This document shows positions 26,345 through 35,008 of a stretch of 64,000 nucleotides of DNA, in pieces (positions within the stretch are counted from its first letter, which is position 1; the number at the start of each line of letters is the position of its first letter). The position numbers and the translations under genes were made by a program. The DNA comes from Nonomuraea guangzhouensis. Lineage in GTDB: Bacteria > Actinomycetota > Actinomycetes > Streptosporangiales > Streptosporangiaceae. The stretch spans positions 226,523-290,522 of the forward strand of contig NZ_JAHKRM010000017.1 of assembly GCF_019396345.1 (NCBI RefSeq), read 5' to 3'. The notes beneath the pieces were generated by a model. The model was given only the letters and a program-made list of their open reading frames with translations, was not told where the DNA came from and ran no database searches.

Positions 26345-27148
26345 TCACTGGCTGACCGCTCGCTTGTACAGGCGCGTGGCCAGCGGGACGAACACCACCA
26401 GGATCAGCACCGACCACCCCACCGACACCGGCACCGCGTGCTGGAGCGGCCACGCGTCGGGCACCGGCCTGAGCGGAGTGGTGTTGCCGAACAGCTCGCG
26501 CGCCGCCTGGACGAACGTCGAGACCGGGTTCCATTCGGCGATGGGCTTGAGCGGGCCGGGCAGCCGCGCGCTGTCGACGAACGCGTTGGACAGGAAGACC
26601 AGCGGGAACGACACGAGCGTGGCGATGTTGTTGAACACCTCGGGCGTACGCAGGGCCAGCGCGACCGTCGCCGTCACCCAGGAGAACGCGTACGAGAAGA
26701 ACAGCAGCAACAGGAACCCCCCGAGCGCCTCCAACGGCGAGGAGTGGACGCGCCAGCCGACCAGCAGCCCGACCAGCGCCATCACGACGATGCTGGTGAT
26801 GTTCATGAGCATGTCGCAGAGCGTCTGCCCGACCAGCACCGCCGTCGGCGCCATCGGCAGCGTGCGGAACCGGTCGAAGATGCCCTTCTGCAGGTCCTGG
26901 GTGAGCGTGTAGCCGGTGATCTGCGCGCTGGTGACGATCGTCTGGACGAAGATCCCCGGGAGCAGATATTCCTGGTAGGAGATGCCGGGCAGGTCGATCA
27001 TGCTGCCGAACACGTACGCGAACAGCAGCACGAACACGATCGGCAGGATGATCACGCCGCCGAGCAGGTCGGGGGCTCGCCTGATCTTGAGCGCGTTGCG
27101 CTTGCTGATCGTCATGCCGTCGGCGACGGCCATCTGAAGGGCGTTCAT
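26345..27148 (-). CDS. ABC-2 type exporter permease (DrrB-like)
   Basis: A 267-residue ABC-2 permease with six predicted hydrophobic segments. The Daunorubicin/NodJ-type core is LPGIFVQTIVTSAQITGYTLTQDLQKGIFDRFRTLPM (about residues 64-100), and PLVFLSNAFV follows later. It forms an efflux complex with the ATPase upstream; their genes overlap by four bases (ATGA). Likely cargo is a lipid or drug-like hydrophobic molecule; there is no biosynthetic cluster beside it to name the substrate. Confidence 0.93.
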   Translation of the reverse strand: MNALQMAVADGMTISKRNALKIRRAPDLLGGVIILPIVFVLLFAYVFGSMIDLPGISYQEYLLPGIFVQTIVTSAQITGYTLTQDLQKGIFDRFRTLPMAPTAVLVGQTLCDMLMNITSIVVMALVGLLVGWRVHSSPLEALGGFLLLLFFSYAFSWVTATVALALRTPEVFNNIATLVSFPLVFLSNAFVDSARLPGPLKPIAEWNPVSTFVQAARELFGNTTPLRPVPDAWPLQHAVPVSVGWSVLILVVFVPLATRLYKRAVSQ

Positions 27149-28113
27149 CGGACCGTCTCCTTGGTGTCGTGGGTGCCGGCCTGGTGGCCGGTGAGGCTCA
27201 GGAAGACCTCGTCCAGGGTCGGCCGCCGCAGCCCGGCGTCACGTACGGCGACGCCCTCGGCGGCCAGGCGGCCCAGGGCGGTGGTGAGCGAGGCGGCGCC
27301 GCCCGCCACCGGGATGGTGACGCGCAGGGCGGTGGGGTCGGTCCAGACCTCGGCGACGGCCAGCGGCGCCAGCACCCGGCGTACGGTCTCCAGATCGGCG
27401 GCGCTGGTCACCGAAAGTTCGATCCGGTCGCCCCCGACCTGGTCCTTGAGCTCGTTGGCGGTGCCGAGCGCGATCACCCCTCCGTGGTCGACCACCGCGA
27501 TCCGGTCGGCGAGCCGGTCGGCCTCCTCCAGATATTGAGTGGTGAGCAGGACCGTCGTGCCACCGGCGACCAGGTCGGCGATGACCTCCCACAGGCTCAC
27601 CCTGGCGCGGGGGTCCAGGCCGGTCGTGGGCTCGTCCAGGAACAGCACCGGCGGGTCGGCCACCAGCGCGCCGGCCAGGTCGAGCCTGCGCCGCATGCCG
27701 CCGGAGTAGCCCTGCACCTGGCGGTCACCCGCCTCCGTGAGGTCGAAGCGGTCCAGCAACTCTCTGGCGCGCTGTTTGCTGCGTTTTGTGCCCAGGTGGT
27801 AGAGACGGCCGACCATCTCCAGGTTCTCGGCGCCGGTGAGGTGCTCGTCCACCGCCGCGTACTGCCCGGACGCCCCGATGTGCGAGCGCAGCCGTTGCGC
27901 GTCGGCCACGACGTCCAGTCCGGCGACCGTGGCATGTCCGCCGTCCGGCTTCAGCAGCGTGGTCAGGATCCGCACGGTCGTCGTCTTGCCGGCGCCGTTC
28001 GGGCCGAGTAACCCGAACACCGTTCCTTGCGGGACCGACAGATCGATCCCGTCCAGGGCGACCACGTCGCCGTATCTCTTGACCAGGCCTTCGGCCACGA
28101 TCGCTGGGGGCAT
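27145..28113 (-). CDS. ABC exporter ATPase (DrrA-like)
   Basis: A 322-residue ATPase of the daunorubicin-resistance (DrrA) family. Walker A is GPNGAGKTT, the signature YSGGMRRRLDLAGALV, Walker B LFLDEPTTGLDPRAR, and the C-terminal DrrA extension ends TLDEVFLSLTG. ATG 28113 is preceded by AGGAGA at good spacing, which is preferred to the upstream in-frame start at 28149 that overlaps the DUF4097 gene. The operon order is RHH protein, DUF4097, ATPase, permease. Confidence 0.93.
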   Translation of the reverse strand: MPPAIVAEGLVKRYGDVVALDGIDLSVPQGTVFGLLGPNGAGKTTTVRILTTLLKPDGGHATVAGLDVVADAQRLRSHIGASGQYAAVDEHLTGAENLEMVGRLYHLGTKRSKQRARELLDRFDLTEAGDRQVQGYSGGMRRRLDLAGALVADPPVLFLDEPTTGLDPRARVSLWEVIADLVAGGTTVLLTTQYLEEADRLADRIAVVDHGGVIALGTANELKDQVGGDRIELSVTSAADLETVRRVLAPLAVAEVWTDPTALRVTIPVAGGAASLTTALGRLAAEGVAVRDAGLRRPTLDEVFLSLTGHQAGTHDTKETVR

Positions 28114-28145
28114 GAGATCTTCTCCTTCTGGTGTTTCGTTCTGTT

Positions 28146-29051
28146 TCACGAACGGTGGATCACGATGTCGCCATAGGCAGTGTGGGCCCGCACCTCGACG
28201 GTCTCGTCGGACTGGCCAGGGCCGGCGCAGTCGTCCAGGGAGACGTCCACGCTGCCGTACTGCGAGCTCACGTCCAGCCAGGCGGCGGTGCCCTCCCGGA
28301 TCCCGAGTTCGAGCCGGCCACCGGCGGTCTCCAGGACGACCGCGCCGGACACCACCTCGCCGATCCGGACACTGCCGTACGCGGTCTTGGCGGCGACTCC
28401 GGCCAGGGCGCGGTCGACGGTGATGTCGCCGTACGCGGTCTTCAGCCGGAGCTCGCCGGTCACCGAGCCGAGCCTGAGGTCGCCGTTGGAGGTCCTGACC
28501 ACCGCCGTGCCGTCGATCTCGCCGATCCGGATGTCGCCGTTGGAACTGGTGATGTCGGCGTGCCCCACCGACCGGGTCACCGAGATGTCCCCGGACCCCG
28601 TCTTGAGCTGCAGCCGGCCGGCCTCCTCAAGCCGGATGTCGCCGTAGGAAGCGGCGAACTTCACCTCACCGAGGCGCCCCCTGCAGCGGAAGTCCGCCGC
28701 CGCGTTCGCCTCGACGCGGGAGCCGGCCGGCAGGTCGATCGTCACGTCGACCGTGCCGCCCCAGCCAAGCAGCGAACGTGCCCAGATCCTGGGCGCCTCG
28801 ACCAGCTTGTCGATCGAGTCGCCCCAACCGGACGGCGGAGCGGGCCGGTTCTTGTCCGCCTTCACGAGCAGCCGGCCGTCGGCGTACTCGACCTGGACCT
28901 GCTCGGCGGCGTGCCGGTCGGTCTCGCTGAACTCGTCACCGGGGCGTATGTCGACGACGGTGTCGGTGCGATCACTCGCGTTGATCCGGACTTTGGCGGC
29001 CGCGAGATCGATCATTACGGAGATGGGCTCGGGGGTGGCGAACGTTGGCAT
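28146..29051 (-). CDS. DUF4097 family beta-helix protein
   Basis: A 301-residue DUF4097 (putative adhesin-like) protein. From about residue 130 it consists of short repeats with the pattern G-D-I/V-x-I/L (SGDISVTRS, NGDIRIGEI, NGDLRLGSV, YGDITVDRA, YGSVRIGEV, YGSVDVSLD, YGDIVIHRS), the sign of a right-handed beta-helix. No signal peptide or membrane segment is visible, so it is probably cytosolic. Such genes often accompany ABC-2 exporters in actinobacteria. ATG 29051 has AAGGGGA upstream. Its function is unknown. Confidence 0.88.
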   Translation of the reverse strand: MPTFATPEPISVMIDLAAAKVRINASDRTDTVVDIRPGDEFSETDRHAAEQVQVEYADGRLLVKADKNRPAPPSGWGDSIDKLVEAPRIWARSLLGWGGTVDVTIDLPAGSRVEANAAADFRCRGRLGEVKFAASYGDIRLEEAGRLQLKTGSGDISVTRSVGHADITSSNGDIRIGEIDGTAVVRTSNGDLRLGSVTGELRLKTAYGDITVDRALAGVAAKTAYGSVRIGEVVSGAVVLETAGGRLELGIREGTAAWLDVSSQYGSVDVSLDDCAGPGQSDETVEVRAHTAYGDIVIHRS

Positions 29052-29096
29052 GACGGTCCCCTTATGGGTTAAGCGTTCCGGCTGTTTTGGCTGCAC

Positions 29097-29597
29097 CTAG
29101 CGGACCCAGCCGCTGTGGCTCCGCAGGGTCCGCGGGCCCGCGCGCCGGCCTCCGACGTCGGGTTCGAGCGCGGCGGAGACGGCGCGGACGAGCCAGGTGT
29201 TGACCGAGAGCCCGTCTCGGCCGGCCGCCTCTTCGATGCGCGGCTTGAGCTGCTCGGGAACGCGGAGCGAGATCCGCGACGTCCCGCCCTCGTCGGCGTC
29301 CGGCGGCCTGGCACCCCTCTCGGCGTGCCCAGGCTCGCCGAACGGCTGACCGATCGGTGGTGGCGTCACCACGAAGCCGGGATCGGGTCCGCGCAGGCGT
29401 ACTTCGACCGAACCCGGTGCGAGGTCGCGGGTGATCTCGTCCGCGGCGGCGGAGAGGGCCTCCAGCAGGGCGAGCCGGGTGGCCGGCTCGAGCGTCAGGG
29501 CGAGCCGCTCGGCGAGCGCACGAGCGTCCTCGCCGCCTGCCTCGGCGGCGATCGTGAGTTCACGGCGGAGCTGGTCTACGTACGGCGCGAGGTCCAT
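29097..29597 (-). CDS. Ribbon-helix-helix regulator (HicB-antitoxin-like)
   Basis: A 166-residue protein whose C-terminal third has an Arc/HicB-type ribbon-helix-helix: SRISLRVPEQLKPRIEEAAG then LSVNTWLVRAVSAAL (about residues 105-145). The N-terminal half is acidic and helical and may oligomerise or sense. No HicA-type toxin gene is adjacent, so the toxin-antitoxin label given to such proteins is probably misleading. It looks like the autoregulator of the DUF4097-exporter operon it heads. The ATG at 29597 has no ribosome site and lies 6 nt after a -10-like CATAGT, suggesting a leaderless transcript. Confidence 0.82.
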   Translation of the reverse strand: MDLAPYVDQLRRELTIAAEAGGEDARALAERLALTLEPATRLALLEALSAAADEITRDLAPGSVEVRLRGPDPGFVVTPPPIGQPFGEPGHAERGARPPDADEGGTSRISLRVPEQLKPRIEEAAGRDGLSVNTWLVRAVSAALEPDVGGRRAGPRTLRSHSGWVR

Positions 29598-29957
29598 GAC
29601 ACAACTATGGCGTCATAATGGCGTCATTGCAAGCCCAAGATGCCCCGACTTGACGCCACCGAGGCATCACGGGCAGGGAACGACAAGCCGCACGGCCTTC
29701 CCTGGCGCGCCGCTCAGCCGCGAACCAGGTGCCGGCGCCCTGAGCTTGACCGTCCGCCACGCCATCGCCGACACCTCCTGCGCCTCGTCTGCGGCTGCAG
29801 GCCCACTGGCGTGGTGTGGTCGAGGGCGAGCAACTCCCGGCCGGCCCTCGCGAGGTCGTCGCGAAATGCCGCTATACCCGTTTGCGTATGCCTTGAGGAA
29901 GATTCATAGCGCCGTACGTACCTCCTGATGGCAGATTCCGGTTTCGGGAGGTATGTA
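29598..29957. other. 360-bp intergenic region
   Basis: The left edge holds the leaderless promoter and operator of the RHH gene. The right edge holds the ribosome site GGGAGGT of the protease. The middle (about 29640-29930) has no convincing reading frame, no strong hairpin and no RNA-gene-like fold that I could recognise. Confidence 0.6.
29604..29632 (-). promoter_or_regulatory. Leaderless promoter overlapped by tandem operator repeats
   Basis: On the minus strand, TTGCAA (-35, 29627-29632) and CATAGT (-10, 29604-29609) are 17 bp apart, and the -10 ends 6 nt before the ATG at 29597. Between and across them lie two direct copies of ATGGCGTCAT (plus strand, 29607-29616 and 29618-29627) with an 11-bp period. 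That is one helical turn, as expected for paired ribbon-helix-helix dimers. Confidence 0.65.
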
Positions 29958-31043
29958 ATGCACCGCAGAGTCGCCCTGCTCTCCGCCGTCGCGCTGACCG
30001 TGGCAGGTGCCCTGGTCCCCGCGGGTGCCGCCCAGGCCAGTGGTGGCAGGGTCAGCGCCGACCCCACGCCCGTCAGGTGGTCCGCCACGGACTCCTGGTC
30101 GGAGCGCAGGACCGTCCTTCAGTACTGGACGCAGCAGCGCGTGATGGCGGCGCAGCCGCTCGACGAGCCCACGCCACGACGCTCCAACCGGTCGGGCTCG
30201 CCGACCCAGGGCACGCCGTGGGCCACGCGAGGCGCCTCTACCACCACGACCCAGCGCACCCCGTGGACCACCCGCGTCGCCACGGCCGGCGCCACCCAGG
30301 GCACCCCATTGACGGTCCAGGGCGTCGCGGCCCAGGAGCAGGCCCGGGTGCCCAACAGCCCCGGCCTCCGGTGGGTCGACGGCGGTGCCGTCGTGCGTAC
30401 CACCGGACGCGTTTTCTTCACCACCGCCAACGGCGGCAACGCCTCCTGCTCCGGCTCGGCCGTGACCAGCGCCAACGAGAGCGTCGTGATCACCGCCGGG
30501 CACTGCGTGAAGGAGGGCGGTGCTTCTCACCGGAACTGGGTGTTCATCCCGGCCTTCGACAACGGCCGGCGCCCGTTCGGCACCTGGGTGGCCAGCAGGC
30601 TGCTGACCACGCAACAGTGGAACGCTCGCGAGGACATCAACTTCGACGTGGCCGCCGCTGTGGTCGCGCCGCTCCAGGGCCGGACGCTGACCGACGTCGT
30701 GGGCGGGCAGGGGGTGGCGTTCAACCAGCCCAGGCAGCGGCAGATGTTCTCGTTCGGCTATCCGGCGGCGCCGCCCTTCGACGGGTCGAAGCTGGTCTAC
30801 TGCAGCGGGCGCGCGTTCAACGACACCGTGATGACCAGGGACCAGGGGCTGCGCTGCAACATGACCGGCGGGGCGAGCGGGGGGCCGTGGTTCCAGGGGT
30901 TCAACGAGTCCACCGGGCTCGGGTGGCTGAACTCCGTGAACAGCTTCAAGTACGACTTCGCCCCCGATTTCATGTTCGGCCCCTTCTTCGGGAACGAGGC
31001 GATGGCCGTCTACCAGGCCGCGCAGAACACCAACGCCCCCTGA
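29958..31043 (+). CDS. Secreted trypsin-like serine protease
   Basis: A 361-residue exported chymotrypsin-fold protease. The signal peptide (HRRVALLSAVALTVAGALVP...AQA) is followed by a long Thr/Arg-rich propeptide-like segment with repeated TPW(A/T)TR and TQ(G/R)TP elements. The catalytic triad is H182 (TAGHCV), D230 (NFDVAA) and S307 (GGASGGPW). Cysteine pairs flank the His and Ser loops as in Streptomyces extracellular trypsin-like peptidases. The ATG at 29958 has GGGAGGT upstream; a start at 29928 is in frame but would bury the signal peptide. A hairpin terminator follows. Confidence 0.92.
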   Translation: MHRRVALLSAVALTVAGALVPAGAAQASGGRVSADPTPVRWSATDSWSERRTVLQYWTQQRVMAAQPLDEPTPRRSNRSGSPTQGTPWATRGASTTTTQRTPWTTRVATAGATQGTPLTVQGVAAQEQARVPNSPGLRWVDGGAVVRTTGRVFFTTANGGNASCSGSAVTSANESVVITAGHCVKEGGASHRNWVFIPAFDNGRRPFGTWVASRLLTTQQWNAREDINFDVAAAVVAPLQGRTLTDVVGGQGVAFNQPRQRQMFSFGYPAAPPFDGSKLVYCSGRAFNDTVMTRDQGLRCNMTGGASGGPWFQGFNESTGLGWLNSVNSFKYDFAPDFMFGPFFGNEAMAVYQAAQNTNAP

Positions 31044-31076
31044 GCCTCTCTCTGCCGGTGCCGGTGACCGCGATCC

Positions 31077-31106
31077 CCGGCCTGGATCTGCTTCAGATCC
31101 GGCCGG
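31077..31106. terminator. Bidirectional hairpin terminator candidate
   Basis: A stem of 13 pairs (CCGGCC-GGATCTG with one bulged T, loop CTT) lies between the protease stop at 31043 and the convergent methyltransferase end at 31148. There is no T-tract, which is common for actinobacterial terminators. Confidence 0.65.
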
Positions 31107-31147
31107 CGGTCCTTGGGCCGCTCACCACAATGAGCCGGGCTCTCCGA

Positions 31148-31840
31148 TCACTGTCGGCGGGCCCAGATGAGTGATCCCCTCTTGGTCACCCGCAACGGGG
31201 TGGCCACGCGGAGTGCGGCGGCGCGCGCCGCCGGCTCGGTCAGGCCGCGGCCCCGGAGGTAGAGGGTGACGGCCTCCCGGTCGGGTAGGTGCAGCAGCGG
31301 CTCGTCCCAGGAGGTCACCGCCACCACGTCCAGAACCTCGCCGACGACAGCGGGCGCCAACTCCGCGTCGAAGCTCAGCGGCCGCCCCCATTCAGGCAGG
31401 ACCGACGACAACTCGGGGTCGTTGTGCCGGCTGGGCGCCGAGACCGCCAGCAGTCCTCCGGGCCGCAGCACCCGGCGGACCTCGGTCAGCACCCGCGCGG
31501 GGTCGGCGAAGTGGTACAGCATCCACAACGCGGCCGCGCCGCCGAAGACGCCGTCGGTGAACGGGAGCGCCAGCGCGTCGGCTCGCACCGCGGGCCGGGG
31601 CGCCTGTACGACGTGCGCCGCGGCGTCGAGCACGACCGTGGGCACACCGGCGTCGGCGAGCAGCCGTCCCAGCACACCGGTGCCGCCGCCGACGTCCAGC
31701 ACCGGGCGGACCCGCTCCGCCGCCATGCGGGCCGACACCAAGGGATGGATGTCTCTGGGCGTCGCCAGCCGATTCGCCGCGAAACGGCCCGGGTCATCGT
31801 CATAGTCAACGGGCAGCGCCCTGCGGCGCGATTCGGCCAT
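31148..31840 (-). CDS. Class I SAM-dependent methyltransferase
   Basis: A 230-residue methyltransferase (Methyltransf_11 type). Motif I is LDVGGGTGVLGRLLADAG, the acidic loop VVLDAA, motif post-II ADALALPFTDGVFGGAAALWMLYH and motif III VLRPGGLLAVSAP. The substrate is unknown and no neighbour points to one. The C-terminus (LRVTKRGSLIWARR) resembles small-molecule methyltransferases of the UbiE/COQ5-like group. Confidence 0.9.
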   Translation of the reverse strand: MAESRRRALPVDYDDDPGRFAANRLATPRDIHPLVSARMAAERVRPVLDVGGGTGVLGRLLADAGVPTVVLDAAAHVVQAPRPAVRADALALPFTDGVFGGAAALWMLYHFADPARVLTEVRRVLRPGGLLAVSAPSRHNDPELSSVLPEWGRPLSFDAELAPAVVGEVLDVVAVTSWDEPLLHLPDREAVTLYLRGRGLTEPAARAAALRVATPLRVTKRGSLIWARRQ

Positions 31841-32094
31841 GCAGCCACGATGCCGACCGACCCCGGCGTCCCGCCACCCGTTTTACCCGCACGAGCACCC
31901 GCCGCACGGGCGCGGGCCAATCGAGCGCGCGGCGTCACGGGCGCAGACAGCACGACGTCACGGGCGCAAGTCGATCAGGCGGACCGCGTCACGGCCCCGG
32001 CCGACAACTTGCAACGGGACTGCAACGGCGATCGAGACCATCTGAGCATCGGGTGGGCAGCGGACGCTGCCCCAGATGCGAGGAGTGATGTTTC

Positions 32095-32589
32095 ATGTTT
32101 ACTGCGGTTCTCACGAGGGTGCGCGGGCTGTGGGTGGCCATGGTCGCGGGGGTGGCGCTGATCGTCGGCGTCGGACTGGCGGCCCCGGCGAACGCCGCGG
32201 TGCCGCCTGAGGTGATCATCGCCGACACGTTCGCCACCAGGACGGTGACGGCCGACACCTTTGCCGACTACGTGTTCAACGTTCCGGCCGGCAATTGGAC
32301 CGCTGTGGCGACCCTCACGGCCCGCAACAACACCGCCACAGCGGCGGCCCTGGCCTGCTCATTCCTGATCATCAGCGAGAGCAGCACCAACAACACCAGT
32401 GTCGTCTCCACGGTCGGCCCCAACGGTCAGCTCGCGAGCCTGTCGACGGGCACCGCCCGTGCTGTGGCGACCACCGGGGTGGTTCGGCTGCGGTGCAGCG
32501 CCACTACGGCTACCACCAACATGTCGGTGTTCAACGTGAACATCATGGCGACCCGGGTCAACGCGATCACCCGGGTGAATCTGGGTTAG
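32095..32589 (+). CDS. Small secreted protein of unknown function
   Basis: A 164-residue exported protein. A signal peptide of about 33 residues ends in APANA; the mature part is rich in Thr, Ala, Val and Asn and appears all-beta (TVTADTFADYVFNVPAGNW, GVVRLRCSATTATTNMSV). It has two Cys that could pair. I do not recognise the family. The ribosome site GAGGAG precedes the ATG. A strong terminator follows the stop, so it is probably monocistronic. Confidence 0.75.
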   Translation: MFTAVLTRVRGLWVAMVAGVALIVGVGLAAPANAAVPPEVIIADTFATRTVTADTFADYVFNVPAGNWTAVATLTARNNTATAAALACSFLIISESSTNNTSVVSTVGPNGQLASLSTGTARAVATTGVVRLRCSATTATTNMSVFNVNIMATRVNAITRVNLG

Positions 32590-32615
32590 GCGACTGAGCG
32601 CGGAAAAAAGCGGAA

Positions 32616-32649
32616 AAAGGGGTCGCGGCGAGCAGGCCGCGGCCCCTTT
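32616..32649 (+). terminator. Hairpin terminator
   Basis: A 14-bp stem (AAAGGGG-CGCGGC with one G-U pair) with a 6-nt loop lies 27 bp after the stop of the small secreted protein and ends in CCCCTTTC. Confidence 0.85.
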
Positions 32650-32650
32650 C

Positions 32651-32802
32651 GACTGGCCGATCGTCACAAGGCCGACCGAGCGCCACAGGACCGACCAAGC
32701 ACTACAGGACCGACCGAGCGCCACAGGACCGACCAAGCACTACAGGACCGACCAAGCGCTACAGGTCCGGCCAAGCGCTACGGGGCCGATCGAGTGCTAC
32801 AG
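32651..32802. repeat. 19-bp tandem array, eight units, between convergent genes
   Basis: Eight consecutive 19-bp units run from 32651, with the consensus GACCGACCAAGCRCTACAG. The first is strongly diverged; units at 32689, 32708, 32727 and 32746 alternate two variants. The last unit (32784-32802) contains the stop codon of the convergent flavoenzyme gene (32797-32799). Architecture and placement repeat those of the 29-bp array at 18626, but the sequence is unrelated. Confidence 0.92.
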
Positions 32803-34419
32803 GTCGGTGGCGATGATCTTTTCGATGTTCCGTTCGGCGAGGGCCGTGATGGTGACGAACGGGTTCACGCTGGTGTTGCCGGGGATCAACGAGCCGTCGA
32901 TGACGTACAGGCCCGGGTAGCCGGCCAGGCGGCCGTAGTTGTCGGTGGCCTTGTTCAGGACCGCGCCCCCGAGCGGGTGGTACGTGAGGTGGTCCCCCCA
33001 GATCTTGTAGACGCCGAAGAGGTCGGTCCGGTAGATCGTCCCCTCCGTTGAGTTGATCTTGTCGAAGATCGTCTTGGCCATGTCGATGCCCGGTTGCTTC
33101 CAGGCGGTCTGCCAGTTCAGGTCGACCTGTCCCGTCGTGGCGTTCCAGGAGAACTGGGCGCGGTTCGGGTTCTTGGTGATCGACAGATAGAACGAGGCGA
33201 AGGTCTCGATCCCGGTGGGCAGCGGGGCGACCTCGGCGAACGCGCCACCGGCCGCCCAGTTGTCGATGCCGGCGCAGGGAATGGTCGACTGGGAGCTGCC
33301 GGTCGGGTCCCACAGGTGGTTGGCGCGGCCGCACATGACGTTGCCGTTGTCGCCCCAGCCCTTGCCGACCTCGGCGTTCAGGTTGGGCAGCGCGCCGGTG
33401 GCCTTCAGCTTGACCAGCAGCTTGCTGGTGCCGACGCTGCCGGCGGCGAAGAACACCCGGTCGGCGGTCACGGTCTTGGTGGCCGTGGTGTCGCCGGTGG
33501 TGTTGATCTGCTGGATGACGACCGTGTAGCCGCCGCCGGCCGCCGGGGCGACCGAGGTGACCTTGTGCAGCGGTGAGATGGTGACCTTGCCGGTGGCCTT
33601 GGCCTGGGCGATGTAGGTCTTCTGCAGGGACTTCTTGCCGTAGTTGTTGCCGTAGAGGATCTCGCCGGCCAGGGCCGACTTGGTGGCGGTGCCGGCCGCC
33701 TCCTGCTCCATGTAGTTCCAGTCGTACACGTCGGGCACGAAGACGAACGGGAAGCCGGAGCGCTGGGCGTGCTTACGGCCGACCCGGGCGAACTGGTACC
33801 AGTCGGTGGAGTCGAACCAGGCCGATCTGATCGTGCCGACCCCGAGCCCGGCGTTGGCGCGCGGGTAGTAGGTGCCGTACATCTCGTCGGCGTTGACCGA
33901 CGGGAGGATGGCGGCGAAGTTCTCCCGCTTGGGGGTGACCGCCATGCCACCGTTGACCAGCGAACCACCGCCGACGCCGCGACCCTGGTAGACCGTGATG
34001 CCGCTGAACTCCTCGGCGTCCAGGACCCCGGTGTAGCGGGAGATGTCCCGGTCGATCGGGAAGCCGAGGAAGTAGTTGAGGGGCGCCTTGGTCCTGGTGC
34101 GCAACCAGTAGGAGCGGTTGTCCGGCGAGAGCGTGCTGCAGAAGATCTTGCCGTCGGAGCCGGGGGTGTCCCAGGCCATGCCCATCTCGATCATGTGTAC
34201 GTCGACGCCCGCCTGGGCGAGACGGAGCGCGGCGACGGAGCCGCCGTATCCGGTCCCGATCACCAGGGCCGCGACGTGGGCCCCGTTGCCGATCGGGCCG
34301 GCCGCCGCCCGGGCCGCCGTGGGGTGGGCTGTGAGGGCCAGGGCGCCCACGGTTCCCGCGATGAATCCGCGGCGCGAGACACCTTTGGAACCGGTACCGC
34401 GGGGGGTGTTGTCACTCAT
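32797..34419 (-). CDS. Secreted GMC-type flavoenzyme, cholesterol oxidase-like
   Basis: A 540-residue glucose-methanol-choline family oxidoreductase with a twin-arginine signal (VSRRGFIAGTVGALALT). The FAD motif is VIGTGYGGSVAALRL (about 53-67). The C-terminal signature is YHPLGGAVLNKATDNYGRLAGYPGLYVIDGSL (read in parts), then NPFVTITALAERN. From memory these match Streptomyces cholesterol oxidase (ChoA), including the catalytic His and Asn. It would oxidise a 3-beta-hydroxysteroid outside the cell. The end of the gene runs into a 19-bp tandem array. The AhpD-like and amine-dehydrogenase-like genes lie upstream on the same strand. Confidence 0.88.
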   Translation of the reverse strand: MSDNTPRGTGSKGVSRRGFIAGTVGALALTAHPTAARAAAGPIGNGAHVAALVIGTGYGGSVAALRLAQAGVDVHMIEMGMAWDTPGSDGKIFCSTLSPDNRSYWLRTRTKAPLNYFLGFPIDRDISRYTGVLDAEEFSGITVYQGRGVGGGSLVNGGMAVTPKRENFAAILPSVNADEMYGTYYPRANAGLGVGTIRSAWFDSTDWYQFARVGRKHAQRSGFPFVFVPDVYDWNYMEQEAAGTATKSALAGEILYGNNYGKKSLQKTYIAQAKATGKVTISPLHKVTSVAPAAGGGYTVVIQQINTTGDTTATKTVTADRVFFAAGSVGTSKLLVKLKATGALPNLNAEVGKGWGDNGNVMCGRANHLWDPTGSSQSTIPCAGIDNWAAGGAFAEVAPLPTGIETFASFYLSITKNPNRAQFSWNATTGQVDLNWQTAWKQPGIDMAKTIFDKINSTEGTIYRTDLFGVYKIWGDHLTYHPLGGAVLNKATDNYGRLAGYPGLYVIDGSLIPGNTSVNPFVTITALAERNIEKIIATDL

Positions 34420-34501
34420 CCGATGGTCCTTACTCTCGGTGGGATGAGAACAGGTCCTGCATGTTGCTCGCGCCTTTGTGTTGGTCAGAAGGCCGTGTTG
34501 G

Positions 34502-35008
34502 TTAGAAAGCCCGCTTGGGGGCGGGCGATGGGCCGCTGGGCAGTCTGCACACGGTGTCGAGGCCCAGTACGTGGTTGAGCCGTCCGAACGCCAGCCAGGA
34601 GCCGAGGCTCATGCTCAGCTCGACGATCTCCAGCTGGCTGTAGTGCGCGGTCATCCGCGTCCAGAACTCGTCGTCGAGGCCGTGGTGATCCAGGGCGTAC
34701 CGCTCGGCGTACTCGGCGGCCAGCCGGGTGCGATCGTCGAAGGCGTCGGTGGTGCGCCATCGCGTGACCGCGTCGGCGAACTCCTCCTCGACCTTCTGCC
34801 CGTCTCGTTCGGTACGCCAGTCGAGGCAGAAGGCGCAGCCGTTGATCTGCGCGATCCGCAGCCGGGCAGCCTCGAACTCACGGAGCCCGAGGGTCGTGTG
34901 GGCGTACACCGACAGGGAGAAGTGCGAGGCGGCGATCCCGATGCCGGGCACCATCTCACCCCACACGTACTCGATCGCGTCCTTTCCCTCGGGGATGTCG
35001 AGGTTCAT
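34502..35008 (-). CDS. Carboxymuconolactone decarboxylase/AhpD-like protein
   Basis: A 168-residue alpha-helical AhpD/CMD-fold protein. The redox motif C58-A-F-C61 lies in INGCAFCLDWR, and the downstream helix has LEIVELSMSLGSWLAFGRLNHVLG. Members act as alkylhydroperoxidases or decarboxylases; the CxxC pair supports a peroxidase-type role. ATG 35008 has GGAGG 8 nt upstream. It overlaps the preceding gene by four bases (ATGA), so the two are translationally coupled. Confidence 0.9.
   Translation of the reverse strand: MNLDIPEGKDAIEYVWGEMVPGIGIAASHFSLSVYAHTTLGLREFEAARLRIAQINGCAFCLDWRTERDGQKVEEEFADAVTRWRTTDAFDDRTRLAAEYAERYALDHHGLDDEFWTRMTAHYSQLEIVELSMSLGSWLAFGRLNHVLGLDTVCRLPSGPSPAPKRAF

Noticed and set aside
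29097..29597. HicAB toxin-antitoxin system
   Set aside because: No small toxin gene on either side, and the protein heads an exporter operon.
31841..32094. Small gene between the methyltransferase and the small secreted protein
   Set aside because: Short frames here have Arg/Pro/Ala-biased shadow composition and no ribosome site.
32651..32802. CRISPR array
   Set aside because: Directly adjoining 19-bp units without spacers.
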